Of a DNA stretch of 39,933 nt, positions 1 through 8,650 are shown one piece after another. Source of the stretch: Bacteroidales bacterium. GTDB taxonomy: Bacteria > Bacteroidota > Bacteroidia > Bacteroidales > WCHB1-69. Below the pieces are notes generated by a model. That model ran no database searches. It was not told the DNA's origin and worked only from the letters and a program-made list of their open reading frames with translations. The translations under genes were made by a program, and so were the position numbers. The DNA is taken from NCBI GenBank assembly GCA_024682995.1, contig JAIKYR010000072.1:1-39933 (forward strand). Direction: 5' to 3'. Position 1 is the stretch's first letter, and every line of letters starts with the position of its first letter.

Positions 1-1
1 A

Positions 2-427
2 AACATCTGCCGCAGTCCGATGGCTGAGTTCGTGATGAAGCGGAAGGTGGAAGAGCGTGGTCTCTCCGCCCAATTCGAGATTGCCTCCGCCGCCACAAGC
101 CGCGAGGAAATCGGCAATCCCGTATATCCGCCCGCACGCAGGATGCTGCAGGCGCACGGCTTCTCCTGCGCTGGCAAGACCGCCCGCCAGATGACACGTG
201 CCGACTACGAGCATTACGACTATATCATTGCCATGGACCGTAACAACCTGCGGAATATGCAACGTATTATCGGACAAGATGTTGCTGGTAAAATCTCGCT
301 GTTAATGGATTATACGGACACCCCGCGCGACGTGGCCGACCCCTGGTACACTGGCGATTTCCAGGCCACGTGGGATGATGTGCAGGAAGGGTGCGACAGA
401 CTTCTGGACTTCATTTGCGGGAGATAA
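2..427 (+). CDS. Low-molecular-weight protein tyrosine phosphatase, 5'-truncated by the window edge
   Basis: The frame is already open at base 2 and reads NICRSPMAEF, which is the end of the LMW-PTP active-site loop C-X5-R-S. The catalytic Cys and Arg are encoded at about bases 8-19, so the true start lies before the window and the ATG at base 20 is internal. The family dephosphorylates phosphotyrosine through a Cys-phosphate intermediate, with a C-terminal Asp as general acid. ADPWYTGDF near the end matches that D-P loop. The visible 141 residues fit a family length of about 150-160, so only a few N-terminal residues are missing. The cellular substrate cannot be told; in Bacteroidota such enzymes may act on capsule-type tyrosine kinases or small metabolites. 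The gene ends in TAA. Confidence 0.9.
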   Translation, partial: NICRSPMAEFVMKRKVEERGLSAQFEIASAATSREEIGNPVYPPARRMLQAHGFSCAGKTARQMTRADYEHYDYIIAMDRNNLRNMQRIIGQDVAGKISLLMDYTDTPRDVADPWYTGDFQATWDDVQEGCDRLLDFICGR

Positions 428-484
428 TTGCGGCAAGCATCAAAACGGCACCAGCATGAGATACCACAACAGATTCATAACATG

Positions 485-513
485 TTGTGGAAAACTATTT
501 TTTCATATCTTTG
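485..513 (+). promoter_or_regulatory. Bacteroidota-type promoter for the TerB-like gene
   Basis: A TTG (485-487) lies 18 bases before TATCTTTG (506-513). This matches the Bacteroidota sigma-ABfr consensus of a -33 TTTG-like box and a -7 TAnnTTTG box. The ATG of the next gene is at 564, giving a leader of roughly 45 nt. Confidence 0.65.
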
Positions 514-563
514 CTGCCTCAAAATCACTTTTTGATTTTCATCTTTTTTAAACAGTATAAGCA

Positions 564-890
564 ATGAACACCGAACTTTCAAAAGAAGAATTCCTCCTGT
601 TGGTGACGCTGTATGCGGCCAACATTGATGGCAGAATCCAACCCGAAGAATGGCAGTCGATTCGGGAGAAATATGATATAGAAAAGATTCGGCAGATGCG
701 CCGCCGGTTTGAGAAGATGAGTGATGCCGAGATTCTCGAATGTATTGAGCAGAACAAGCATCGTCTGCTGACCTCCGATGCCGACCGCCAGCAGCTGATG
801 GATGAGTTGCATCGTATCGTGGAGTCTGACGAAAAAAACTCTCCCGTAGAAGTCTATTTCCTCAATGTCGTGGAGCAGCTTCTGGCTTAA
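564..890 (+). CDS. Small TerB-like helical protein (hypothetical)
   Basis: This 108-aa soluble protein is probably all alpha-helical. It opens with SKEEFLLLVTLYAANIDGRI followed by PEE, resembling the start of TerB-like (tellurite resistance/DjlA-N) domains, in which an acidic helix pair can bind metal. The similarity is by eye and the function is unknown. There is no signal peptide or membrane segment. It appears to be a single-gene transcript with its own promoter at 485-513, and it runs convergently towards recG with 34 bp between the stop codons. The start at 564 is the first ATG in frame after the promoter. Confidence 0.6.
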   Translation: MNTELSKEEFLLLVTLYAANIDGRIQPEEWQSIREKYDIEKIRQMRRRFEKMSDAEILECIEQNKHRLLTSDADRQQLMDELHRIVESDEKNSPVEVYFLNVVEQLLA

Positions 891-924
891 ACAAAAACCA
901 TTTTCACAGGATTGTTTATTTTTT

Positions 925-3039
925 CTAGCTAATGACACTCCAGTTGGTGTCGCGGTCGATAAGCTGCGACACCTTTTCTGATAGACGCTGATTCTCGGGT
1001 AGGGAGAGGTCGGGGTCGCGCTCCAGCACTTGAATGGCTAGGTTGCGGGTATAGCTCACCAGCCTTTCGTCTTTAGAGATGTCAGCAATTTTGAAGTCGA
1101 GCATGCCGCTCTGCTGGGTGCCTTGGATGTCGCCAGGCCCGCGCAGTTGGAGGTCGAAGTTGGCAATCTCGAAGCCATCGTTGGTCTGTACCATGGCATT
1201 GAGCCGCTTCCGGCTCTCGGCGGTGAGTTCATATTTGGACATGAGGATGCAGTACGACTGGTTGCCGCCGCGCCCCACGCGGCCGCGCAACTGGTGCAGC
1301 TGCGAGAGGCCGAACCGCTCGGCGTTCTCAATCACCATCACCGTGGCGTTGGGCACGTCAATGCCTACCTCAATGACGGTGGTGGAAAGCAAGATCTGCG
1401 TCTCATTGCGGGCAAACCGCTGCATTTCATAATCTTTCACTTCCTGCTTCATCTTGCCGTGTACAATACCGATGGCGTACTGGGGCAGTGGGAAGTCGCG
1501 TTCCATGGCCTCGTAGCCTGCCATAAGGTCCAGCAGATCCATCTTTTCCGATTCCTTAATTAACGGATATACCACGAATACCTGACGTCCTTCAGCAATC
1601 TGCTCTTTCATGAAGCCGAACAGGCGTAGTCGGTCTTTTTCATACAAATGTTTGGTGATGATGGGTTTGCGTCCTTGTGGCAGCTCGTCGATGACCGACA
1701 CGTCGAGGTCGCCGTAAAGGGTCATGGCCAGCGTGCGGGGGATGGGCGTGGCCGTCATCACGAGGATGTGCGGCGGTACAGCACTCTTGCGCCACAGTTT
1801 GGCCCGCTGCTCCACCCCGAAACGGTGCTGTTCGTCGATGACCACCAGTCCGAGATTCTGGAACTGCACGTTGTCCTCAATCAGGGCGTGCGTGCCGATC
1901 AGGATATCCACATCACCGTTCTCCAGGCCCGCCAGTATTTGTCGCCGCTTGGCTGTCTTGGTGGAGCCGGACAGAAACTCCACCCGCAGTCCTAAGGGCG
2001 CCACCTGTCGGCTGATTTTCTCGTAATGCTGGGTGGCCAGGATTTCGGTGGGGGCCATTAGGCAGGACTGGTAGCCGTTGTCCTTGGCTATCAGCATGAT
2101 GAAAAGGGCGATGATGGTTTTCCCGCTGCCCACGTCGCCTTGCAGCAGCCGGTTCATCTGATGCCCGCTGCCCAGGTCGGCACGAATTTCACGGATGACC
2201 CGCTTTTGGGCATTCGTCAACTCGAAGGGCAGATAGTTTTTATAAAAAGTGTTAAAATAATGTCCTACGGTCGTAAAACGGTGACCGTGGGTCTTCTTTG
2301 TGTTGATCTGTTTCAGTTTCAGCATCTTGAGCTGAAGGAAAAAGAGCTCGTCGAATTTGAGTCGCAGGGTGGCGCGGGACAGTTGTTCGTGGCTTTCGGG
2401 GTAGTGGATCTGGCAGAGCGCGTCGCGCAGGGGCATCAGGTGCAGCTGGCGGAGCATCTCCTCTGGCAGCGTCTCGGGAATCACGTCGTGGACAACTGGC
2501 AATAGGTTAGCGATGATTTTGGCCAACGCCTTGGAATCCAAGGTTTTCTTCTTGGCCAGGTCGGAGGTGTTGTAGAGAGGTAGGAAGGCCATCGGTACCT
2601 GCGATTCCTGCTGGGCGTTGGGATCTATCAGCTCCGGGTGCGTCATGTTCCAATGCCCGTAATAGAGCGTAGGTTTTCCGAAGATGATGAACTCGTGCTT
2701 TTTCTGCAACAGCTCCTGCACCCATTTGATGCCGTTGAACCAGACCAGCTCCAAGGTGCCGCTCTCGTCGGTGAACTGGGCGGTGAGGCGCTTGCCGCGC
2801 TGCTGACCCACCACCTGCAGGTTCGAGATGCGCCCGCGCAACTGGATGTAGCTGCCGTCCTCCACAATGTCGGCCACCTTGAAAACCTGCGACTTGTCCA
2901 CATGACGGTAGGGATAATAGTGCAGCAGGTCGTCAAAGGTGTGGATGTCGAACTCCTTCCGAAATACCTCGGCGCGCTTCGGTCCCACACCTTTCAGAAA
3001 TTCGATGGGTGTCTTCAGTATGTCGTATTCTGCAGCCAT
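925..3039 (-). CDS. recG: ATP-dependent DNA helicase RecG
   Basis: This 704-aa protein (E. coli RecG is 693) remodels stalled replication forks and Holliday junctions. The N-terminal part holds the wedge/OB domain (about residues 55-145). Helicase motifs follow: Walker A GDVGSGKT at 301-308, the RecG-typical DEQH box at about 402-405 in IDEQHRFG, motif III TATPIPRTLAM, and the GRVGRGG motif in the second helicase domain. These features are complete, with no frameshift. The start at 3039 gives MAAEYDILKTPIEFLKGVGP, a normal RecG N-terminus. A TATTTTTG box on the minus strand at 3075-3082 is a good promoter candidate. It appears to be transcribed alone; the flanking genes are convergent (TerB-like) and divergent (Ig-like). 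Confidence 0.97.
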   Translation of the reverse strand: MAAEYDILKTPIEFLKGVGPKRAEVFRKEFDIHTFDDLLHYYPYRHVDKSQVFKVADIVEDGSYIQLRGRISNLQVVGQQRGKRLTAQFTDESGTLELVWFNGIKWVQELLQKKHEFIIFGKPTLYYGHWNMTHPELIDPNAQQESQVPMAFLPLYNTSDLAKKKTLDSKALAKIIANLLPVVHDVIPETLPEEMLRQLHLMPLRDALCQIHYPESHEQLSRATLRLKFDELFFLQLKMLKLKQINTKKTHGHRFTTVGHYFNTFYKNYLPFELTNAQKRVIREIRADLGSGHQMNRLLQGDVGSGKTIIALFIMLIAKDNGYQSCLMAPTEILATQHYEKISRQVAPLGLRVEFLSGSTKTAKRRQILAGLENGDVDILIGTHALIEDNVQFQNLGLVVIDEQHRFGVEQRAKLWRKSAVPPHILVMTATPIPRTLAMTLYGDLDVSVIDELPQGRKPIITKHLYEKDRLRLFGFMKEQIAEGRQVFVVYPLIKESEKMDLLDLMAGYEAMERDFPLPQYAIGIVHGKMKQEVKDYEMQRFARNETQILLSTTVIEVGIDVPNATVMVIENAERFGLSQLHQLRGRVGRGGNQSYCILMSKYELTAESRKRLNAMVQTNDGFEIANFDLQLRGPGDIQGTQQSGMLDFKIADISKDERLVSYTRNLAIQVLERDPDLSLPENQRLSEKVSQLIDRDTNWSVIS

Positions 3040-3074
3040 GGCTGTTATGCTTGGAGTTCACTTTTTAACGGGAG

Positions 3075-3082
3075 CAAAAATA
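3075..3082 (-). promoter_or_regulatory. Minus-strand -7 box for recG
   Basis: The plus strand reads CAAAAATA, so the minus strand reads TATTTTTG, a match to TAnnTTTG. It lies 36 bp upstream of the recG ATG. No convincing -33 TTTG was found at the usual distance. Confidence 0.55.
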
Positions 3083-3139
3083 CGAAAAAATGTTGATTTT
3101 TTCCGCACCTTTTGTTTTCAACAATCAACTTGGAATGTT

Positions 3140-3147
3140 TATTTTTG
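3140..3147 (+). promoter_or_regulatory. -7 box for the Ig-like membrane protein gene
   Basis: TATTTTTG matches TAnnTTTG and lies 87 bp before the ATG at 3234. It sits 58 bp from the recG promoter and points the other way, so the two form a divergent promoter region. A TTTG at 3111-3114 is 25 bp upstream, slightly far for a -33 box. Confidence 0.5.
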
Positions 3148-3233
3148 TACCTTTACCGCCCGAAAAAAGTCACACGTCACATGTTCCCGGTTGGCACAAT
3201 TTTTGATGTATTCTGGGCCTAAATTGTCTGAAT

Positions 3234-3758
3234 ATGAAACCTAAAATTACGTTGTCGGTAGATAAAACCCGTGTCACGGAAGGCGATGTCGTGGAGTTGA
3301 AATGGTCGTGCGAGAATGTTGATTCCGTGCAGTTTACATTGGATAACGGATACAAAGCGAACACCATCCCAGTGGAATCTTCTGGCACTAAAAAGTTCCG
3401 TCTCAATCGTTCCAAAGGCCGTACACATTTGGTCATCAGTGCCACATTGAACGGGAAAACTTATTATGAATCCGTTCGTGTGCGGGTGCGCAAAATGAAA
3501 GCCACAAAGGCGGAGAATGTGTACGACTATACCGGCACCCGGGGAGTGCGTCATAATGGAATTAGGACCACCTGGTGGAACATCAAATCGAGATTCCGGA
3601 TGACATGGGAACATCTGCCTGAGAACAAACGTTTGGCTTATAAGATGTTGCTTTCTCTGCTTCTGATTCTGACGGTGTCGGCATTCTGGCCGCCTTTCTT
3701 CAGAATAGCTTCGTTTCTGCTGATAGGCTATCTCTTTTGGGTGATATTGAAGAGGTAG
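3234..3758 (+). CDS. Small membrane-anchored protein with N-terminal Ig-like domain (hypothetical)
   Basis: This 174-aa protein starts KITLSVDKTRVTEGDVVELK, a pattern seen at the start of bacterial Ig-like beta-sandwich domains (TEGD-V-L-W strands, about residues 3-88). A basic linker follows (about 88-135). The C-terminus has two hydrophobic segments (about 138-153 and 157-172), with a short PPFF turn between them, that look like a membrane hairpin. There is no signal peptide, so the Ig-like part is predicted to face the cytoplasm unless the hairpin inserts the other way round. I do not recognise the family. It is convergent with the universal stress protein gene. Confidence 0.7.
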   Translation: MKPKITLSVDKTRVTEGDVVELKWSCENVDSVQFTLDNGYKANTIPVESSGTKKFRLNRSKGRTHLVISATLNGKTYYESVRVRVRKMKATKAENVYDYTGTRGVRHNGIRTTWWNIKSRFRMTWEHLPENKRLAYKMLLSLLLILTVSAFWPPFFRIASFLLIGYLFWVILKR

Positions 3759-3790
3759 TTTTGGAAAAAACAGAAACCTTTAGGGATGAG

Positions 3791-3824
3791 GACGGAATCT
3801 GCTTTTGCGATAAGATGTTCCGTC
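3791..3824. repeat. Inverted repeat between convergent genes
   Basis: GACGGAA (3791-3797) and TTCCGTC (3818-3824) are perfect 7-bp arms around a 20-bp loop. It lies in the 74-bp gap between two convergent genes, where a terminator would be expected. It lacks a T-tract, so termination is only a guess. Confidence 0.3.
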
Positions 3825-3832
3825 GTTGATGT

Positions 3833-4666
3833 TTAAGTACACAACACGTACAAATCCTCGCGGGGGTTGATGCACAGCACGGGGAACTGCTGCGGGTTGG
3901 CGATGATTTTCCGCTCCCGCGGACCGGTGAGCCAATCGCCCAACGTGCGGTAACCCGTCATCATGGCCACGGAAAGGGTGGCCCCCAATGATTCTGCATA
4001 GGTGATGGAGAACAAGTCCATATTGCGGGGCGGCTTTACGTTGTGCATTTCGTATTTGATGTCGAGATTCTGATAGAGTTTCTCTACAAAAGCAACATTA
4101 TCAGTTACTTGTTTTTTTAATCCGCTATCTTGATAGTCGGGATACACGATGTGGATGGCAGCCTGGTAAAAGCGGCTGAAATAGCCGGCCCAGAGGGCTT
4201 TCTCCTTCGACTGCCGCTCAATGTCGAGGGGCAAAACCACTTGTTGGAACGCTGTTTCTGTCGGAAGTGTGCGTCCGACCGTCATGACAGGCAGTCGTGA
4301 GGGCTGGATGAAGCGGACCGCCTGCCGGACATGGAAAAGTCCGTCTTCCCTGTCACGCGCCACCCCGATGACAAACATGATGGTGTTGGTTTTTTCCGCG
4401 TAGGAATAGAGGATTTCCGGAAAAAAATAACCCTCGGGGAGAATCAGGTTTTCAGAAGCAGAAGATTGGATTTCCGTCTCGGAAAGTGTCGTTTGCACTT
4501 TGTCTTCCAGAGTGAAGCCGAAGCGGGTGACCACCGTTAGGGAGGCGCCGAAGATGCGGGCCAGCACATGACCATAGGCCAGCGCCGACCGCCCATAGTC
4601 CGATGCATCGGCGATGGCGATGATGTTCAGTTTCTTCTGATGGTCAACAGGTTCGTGAATTTCCAT
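3833..4666 (-). CDS. Tandem universal stress protein (UspA-like)
   Basis: This 277-aa protein has two Usp-like halves. The first begins KLNIIAIADASDYGRSALAYGHVLA and closes with the beta-strand LPVMTVGR (about 128-135). The second begins QVVLPLDIERQSKEKALWAG and closes with FPVLCINP. The family binds nucleotides or other small ligands and helps cells survive stress and growth arrest. The usual ATP-binding G-2X-G-9X-G(S/T) motif is not clear in either half, so it may not bind ATP. Its ATG overlaps the tsaB stop by one base (TAATG), which suggests translational coupling. It is the last gene of the minus-strand unit that starts at 8528. Confidence 0.8.
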   Translation of the reverse strand: MEIHEPVDHQKKLNIIAIADASDYGRSALAYGHVLARIFGASLTVVTRFGFTLEDKVQTTLSETEIQSSASENLILPEGYFFPEILYSYAEKTNTIMFVIGVARDREDGLFHVRQAVRFIQPSRLPVMTVGRTLPTETAFQQVVLPLDIERQSKEKALWAGYFSRFYQAAIHIVYPDYQDSGLKKQVTDNVAFVEKLYQNLDIKYEMHNVKPPRNMDLFSITYAESLGATLSVAMMTGYRTLGDWLTGPRERKIIANPQQFPVLCINPREDLYVLCT

Positions 4667-5385
4667 TAGGCGTGCAATCCTTTTACATTCGGTTTGGCGG
4701 GTACATATTCTTTAAGGTAGAACGGCTCGAAATAGGCCACATTGGCAAAATCCTGCTGCTGCCATTTGTGGAGGGCCGACGGAAGCAGGTAACGGGCCGA
4801 CAGTTCGAAGTCAGCAAAACGGGCGTTGGATGAGCGGGCTAATAATTCCTTGCATTTGGGCATCCCGTTGCCGCAGAATACCACGGTCTGATCGGCCAGC
4901 AAGTCGCGATAGGATTCATCGTCCACAATGACCGGAGCCACCTCATCAAGGAGTTGCAGTTGCCGGTCGTAGCGGGCGGCGAAGACCTCCATCCGCCGGG
5001 CGTCAATCATGGGAACAATCTGGAAATCATCGATGTCTGATGGCAGATGCTGCAATGCCCCTTGGGCCAGACTCTCCAACGTGCTGACTGTCAGCACAGG
5101 AATCTCCAACGTGTAGGCGAAACTCTTCGCTGTGGAAACGCCAATGCGCAACCCCGTGTAAGACCCCGGACCGATACTGACGGACACGGCATCCAAATCG
5201 CATGGGTTGAGGCCCGCTTCTTTTAGCACATGGTCAATGTAGGGTAGCAGGTTCTTGGAGTGCGAGTTTCCGTCACGCCCTTCGCAAACACCCAGCAGCG
5301 TGTCGCCACGAGTCAAAGCCACCGAGCACACCTCCGTAGCGGTTTCAATATGTAGCAGAATAGGTTCTTCTTTCATAAAAAACAA
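4666..5385 (-). CDS. tsaB: tRNA threonylcarbamoyladenosine biosynthesis protein TsaB
   Basis: This 239-aa protein belongs to the ASKHA-fold Kae1/TsaD-like family. TsaB is the partner of TsaD and TsaE in making t6A37 on ANN-decoding tRNAs. It shows the family start ILLHIETATEVCSVAL, and the diagnostic IGPGSYTGLRIGVSTAKS is at about residues 72-89. SKNLLPYIDHVL is typical of the substrate-facing region. It lacks the metal-binding histidines of TsaD, as expected. A second Met at residue 4 (MKEEP) is an alternative start. It follows the GH3 gene by 11 bp and overlaps the next gene by 1 bp, so it is almost certainly co-transcribed. Confidence 0.95.
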   Translation of the reverse strand: MFFMKEEPILLHIETATEVCSVALTRGDTLLGVCEGRDGNSHSKNLLPYIDHVLKEAGLNPCDLDAVSVSIGPGSYTGLRIGVSTAKSFAYTLEIPVLTVSTLESLAQGALQHLPSDIDDFQIVPMIDARRMEVFAARYDRQLQLLDEVAPVIVDDESYRDLLADQTVVFCGNGMPKCKELLARSSNARFADFELSARYLLPSALHKWQQQDFANVAYFEPFYLKEYVPAKPNVKGLHA

Positions 5386-5396
5386 ACATTAATGTA

Positions 5397-8291
5397 TTAT
5401 GGCAGACGATACAGGATCTCGTGCGATTTGAGTCGTATTTGGCTTTTGGATAATTTGTTAGGATAACAAGACGGATATACGCGGTTGGAGAGGAACACGT
5501 AAATCAGTTTGGTGTCCGGATCGCACCATACGACGGCTCCGGTGAAGCCCTGGTGCCCGAAGATGCGCTTGCAAGCCTTGGCTGGCACAATGGAGGATGT
5601 GCCCGGGGCTTTGGGCGTATGGAATCCCAGTCCGCGTACATTGCATTCATGCAACGGATACATGCTGGTGAACAGCCGCACCGTCTCTTCCGACAGCAGG
5701 CGCCGGCCTTTAAAGATCCCGCCATCCATCAGCATCTGGAAGATGTCGGCCAGCTCTTCCGCTGTGGTGAAGAGTCCGGCATTGCCGGCATTGCCGTTCA
5801 TGAGCGCGGCGGTCTGGTCGTGTACATAGCCTTGCACCACCTGCTTGCGGAAATCCAAATCCTTTTCCGTGGGGGCGATATCTTCCTTGCTGAAGCCGTG
5901 TGCAAGCGGGTTGAAACAGGTGTGTGTCAGGCCCATAGGAGTGTAATATTGCTCGGCAAGGTATCGGTCCATTGGCTGGCCCGTAATTTGTTCCACCATA
6001 TCTTTCAGAAGCAGGAAGTTGAGGTCGCTGTACAGATACTGGTGCTGCCCGAGTTTGCAATGGGCGATGAAGTGACGCATGGTGTCGGGATAGTCGTTGC
6101 GCAGATACAGGTCATCGGCCACTTTGATTTCGAAGTTGGGTGTTTTGTACGGGCGCAGATAAGCCTCTTTCCCTTGTATGTCTTTATAAAAAGGTATAAA
6201 TGCCGGCAGGCCTGATGTGTGGGTCAGCAACTCGGCCAAAGAAAGATGGGCTTTATTCGTGCCTTTCAGATAGGGCAGGTATTCTCCGATATGGTCGGTG
6301 AGTTGGATTTTCTTTTCATCATAGAGCTTCATCACCGCCAGGGTGGTGGCGGCTACCTTGGTGATGGAAGCCACATCAAACATCGTTTGGGTGGTCATCT
6401 TGTTCTGGTGGTCGTAGGTATAATATCCGAAAGCCTTATGGTATAAAGTCTTGCCATCTTTCACGGCGATTACCGCACAGCCGGGGTAAACTTGGTCGCG
6501 GATACCGTTTTCCAGCATACGGTCGAGGGCTTGGGTGAGCGTGTCGGGCAGGAGCGAGAAGTTGGCAGGCTCCTTCTTGTCCACGATGCCTGCGCCGGCA
6601 GGGTAGGCGTCAATGCTGACAGGCAGGGTTCCCTCGCAGCGTCGCTCGCCAAAGCAGGCTTCGATGGCGCTCTGCACACTGTTCGGCGTGGCCTGGTAGG
6701 TGACCATCAGGGCTTCATAGTCCGACAGGTCGCCGAAATAGTTCAAGGCATACGGGTTGTTGGTGTGAATCAGGACCGTCTGTTTTTCGTGGGCAATCCA
6801 GTTGAGCTGGCTCACCATGTTGGCGTCCACCCCGTATTTGGAACCGGCCAGCTGGTTGGACCCGCCATACACAATCACCACGCGCTTGTATGGGGCGATG
6901 GCCTCTTTCATTTTTTGGCAAAAGAGGTCGGCGTTTTTCGTGGGCACCGACTTGGGTTGGTTAATGAAAACCATGTTGTGTGTTTCGGCAATACGGCGGT
7001 ATTCTTTATTGTATTCTGTCCTGCCGATGCTCAAAAACGCCACGCTGTCGGCTCTTGCTGTGTCTTTCTCGAGGCTGAATGGTAGAAAATGGTCCTCGTT
7101 TTTCAAAAGGGTAACGGCCTTCTGTTCAATGCTGTTGTTGATGCGGACGGCGTTTTCGGTGTTCATGCGTTTTTTCACGGAGGCCACATCCACCGGCTGG
7201 CTGTCGAGCAGCCCTGTGCTCTCCTTGAATTTCAGAATGCGCATGCAGCGGTCGTTGATCAGCTCTACGGGAACGATGCCGCTGTCCACCGCTTGACGGA
7301 TAGCCTGGATGGCCAACGAGGGGGTATTCGGCAGCAGCAGGATATCCACGCCGGCCAGCAGGGCCCGGATTTCGACATCACCCTCGAAGCGGTTCTGTTT
7401 GCGCACACCCTGCATCTCCATGCCGTCCGTGATAATAAGGCCTGAGTAGCCATATTCGCGTTTCAGCAGTTCGGAGACAATGGGGAACGAGAGCGAGGAT
7501 ACCGAGTTGGGTGTGGAATCCAGCGATGGCACGTTTAGATGGGCAACCATCACCATGTCCGTGTTTCCGTTTATGAGTTGTCGATACGGGTATAATTCCA
7601 GTTCGTCAAGTTCGATGCGGCTCTTCCGGATGACGGGCAGACCGAGATGGGAGTCCGTCTCCGTGTCACCGTGCCCGGGGAAGTGCTTGAGACACCCGAT
7701 GATGCCGCCGTCCTGCATTCCGCTGAGGTAGAGGAAGGCCTTCCGGCAGACTTTCTCGCGGCTTTCGCCGAACGAGCGGCTGTTGATGACGGGGTTTTTC
7801 GCGTTGTTGTTGATGTCCACGCAGGGGGCAAAATTGAGATTCACCCCGATGGCGCGGCACTGGGCCGCCACCTCCAAACCCATCTTGTAAATCAGCGTGT
7901 CGTTGACGTCCGACAAGGCTCCCATGGTCATCTGGCGGGGAAATGCCACGCAGCTGTCCAAACGCATGGCAGGTCCCCACTCGCCGTCAATGGAGACGAA
8001 CATCGGGACTTTGCTGAGTGCCTGCATCTGGTTGGTGAGTCCTGCCTCCCACACCGGCCCGCATTTCGGGACTTTGAAGAAACATACTCCGCCCGGCTGG
8101 TATTGGGCGATGTCGTTCAGCATCTTGAGGTTGTCGGCGGCAGTACCCGTGGTGTTGACGCGCACAATCATCAGCTGCGCGATCTTCTCCTCCAAGGTCA
8201 TCTTCGAGAACAGCTCCTCCGCCAGACCGGATTGGGATTTCACCGCCAGCATCGGAAGCAGGCATACGAAAAGAAGGACGATGCGCCTCAT
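5397..8291 (-). CDS. Secreted GH3 beta-N-acetylhexosaminidase-like domain fused to a class C beta-lactamase-like serine hydrolase
   Basis: This 964-aa protein has a signal peptide (hydrophobic LLFVCLLPMLA, then cleavage near KSQ-S at about residue 20). Residues 22-560 are a family 3 glycoside hydrolase of the NagZ-like subgroup. The motif KHFPGHGDT is at 202-210, and the catalytic nucleophile Asp is likely D289 in ITDGMEMQG. Residues 575-964 are a beta-lactamase/esterase-type serine hydrolase with S642-I-T-K645, Y754-S-D and a C-terminal HQG (913-915). All key residues are present. NagZ-like enzymes remove GlcNAc from peptidoglycan or muropeptides. The serine hydrolase half could act as a peptidase, amidase or esterase on the same polymer, which is inferred from the fusion. 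It is followed by tsaB after 11 bp and preceded by the 77-aa gene at 3 bp. Confidence 0.92.
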   Translation of the reverse strand: MRRIVLLFVCLLPMLAVKSQSGLAEELFSKMTLEEKIAQLMIVRVNTTGTAADNLKMLNDIAQYQPGGVCFFKVPKCGPVWEAGLTNQMQALSKVPMFVSIDGEWGPAMRLDSCVAFPRQMTMGALSDVNDTLIYKMGLEVAAQCRAIGVNLNFAPCVDINNNAKNPVINSRSFGESREKVCRKAFLYLSGMQDGGIIGCLKHFPGHGDTETDSHLGLPVIRKSRIELDELELYPYRQLINGNTDMVMVAHLNVPSLDSTPNSVSSLSFPIVSELLKREYGYSGLIITDGMEMQGVRKQNRFEGDVEIRALLAGVDILLLPNTPSLAIQAIRQAVDSGIVPVELINDRCMRILKFKESTGLLDSQPVDVASVKKRMNTENAVRINNSIEQKAVTLLKNEDHFLPFSLEKDTARADSVAFLSIGRTEYNKEYRRIAETHNMVFINQPKSVPTKNADLFCQKMKEAIAPYKRVVIVYGGSNQLAGSKYGVDANMVSQLNWIAHEKQTVLIHTNNPYALNYFGDLSDYEALMVTYQATPNSVQSAIEACFGERRCEGTLPVSIDAYPAGAGIVDKKEPANFSLLPDTLTQALDRMLENGIRDQVYPGCAVIAVKDGKTLYHKAFGYYTYDHQNKMTTQTMFDVASITKVAATTLAVMKLYDEKKIQLTDHIGEYLPYLKGTNKAHLSLAELLTHTSGLPAFIPFYKDIQGKEAYLRPYKTPNFEIKVADDLYLRNDYPDTMRHFIAHCKLGQHQYLYSDLNFLLLKDMVEQITGQPMDRYLAEQYYTPMGLTHTCFNPLAHGFSKEDIAPTEKDLDFRKQVVQGYVHDQTAALMNGNAGNAGLFTTAEELADIFQMLMDGGIFKGRRLLSEETVRLFTSMYPLHECNVRGLGFHTPKAPGTSSIVPAKACKRIFGHQGFTGAVVWCDPDTKLIYVFLSNRVYPSCYPNKLSKSQIRLKSHEILYRLP

Positions 8292-8294
8292 GCC

Positions 8295-8528
8295 TTAAAA
8301 GACTTTCGGTTCGTACAGACCCTGTTCGTTGATCAGGATGAAGTCTGACAGAACGTAGGGCGTATCGTCCGCGCCGAACTCGGAAGGACGGGCGATTTTC
8401 ACCTCCCGCGTGTTCCAGTTGACAGCCAATTCCACATCCGTGGCATATTGCGTGTGATGAGCAAGATATTCTTTTACAGCATTATACAACTCATCGCTGA
8501 TTTCGTGAAAACGATCGGTATTATCCAT
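8295..8528 (-). CDS. Small hypothetical protein, first gene of the GH3-tsaB-usp unit
   Basis: This 77-aa acidic protein has no signal peptide or membrane segment. Its sequence (MDNTDRFHEISDELYNAVKE, then a beta-rich second half ending LINEQGLYEPKVF) is not one I recognise. An N-terminal helix followed by a small beta meander is plausible. It stops 3 bp before the GH3 start, so the two genes are very likely one transcript. A minus-strand TATCTTTG box at 8579-8586, 50 bp upstream, is the probable promoter of the whole four-gene unit. Confidence 0.75.
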   Translation of the reverse strand: MDNTDRFHEISDELYNAVKEYLAHHTQYATDVELAVNWNTREVKIARPSEFGADDTPYVLSDFILINEQGLYEPKVF

Positions 8529-8578
8529 AGGTTAACGGTTTTATTTTCAATAAGAAATTTTAATATCAAATTGCGCTG

Positions 8579-8586
8579 CAAAGATA
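8579..8586 (-). promoter_or_regulatory. Minus-strand -7 box for the 77aa-GH3-tsaB-usp unit
   Basis: The plus strand reads CAAAGATA, so the minus strand reads TATCTTTG, a strong TAnnTTTG match. It is paired with the divergent plus-strand box at 8620-8627. Confidence 0.6.
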
Positions 8587-8619
8587 CAAAATCGGGGGCA
8601 TCAACCATGAACTTTTTTG

Positions 8620-8627
8620 TATTTTTG
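8620..8627 (+). promoter_or_regulatory. -7 box for the lipoprotein-tilS-sufS chain
   Basis: TATTTTTG lies 23 bp before the ATG at 8651 and is divergent from the minus-strand box at 8579-8586. With such a short distance the leader would be only about 15-20 nt. Confidence 0.6.
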
Positions 8628-8650
8628 CACCTGTCAATACCAAAGCCGCA

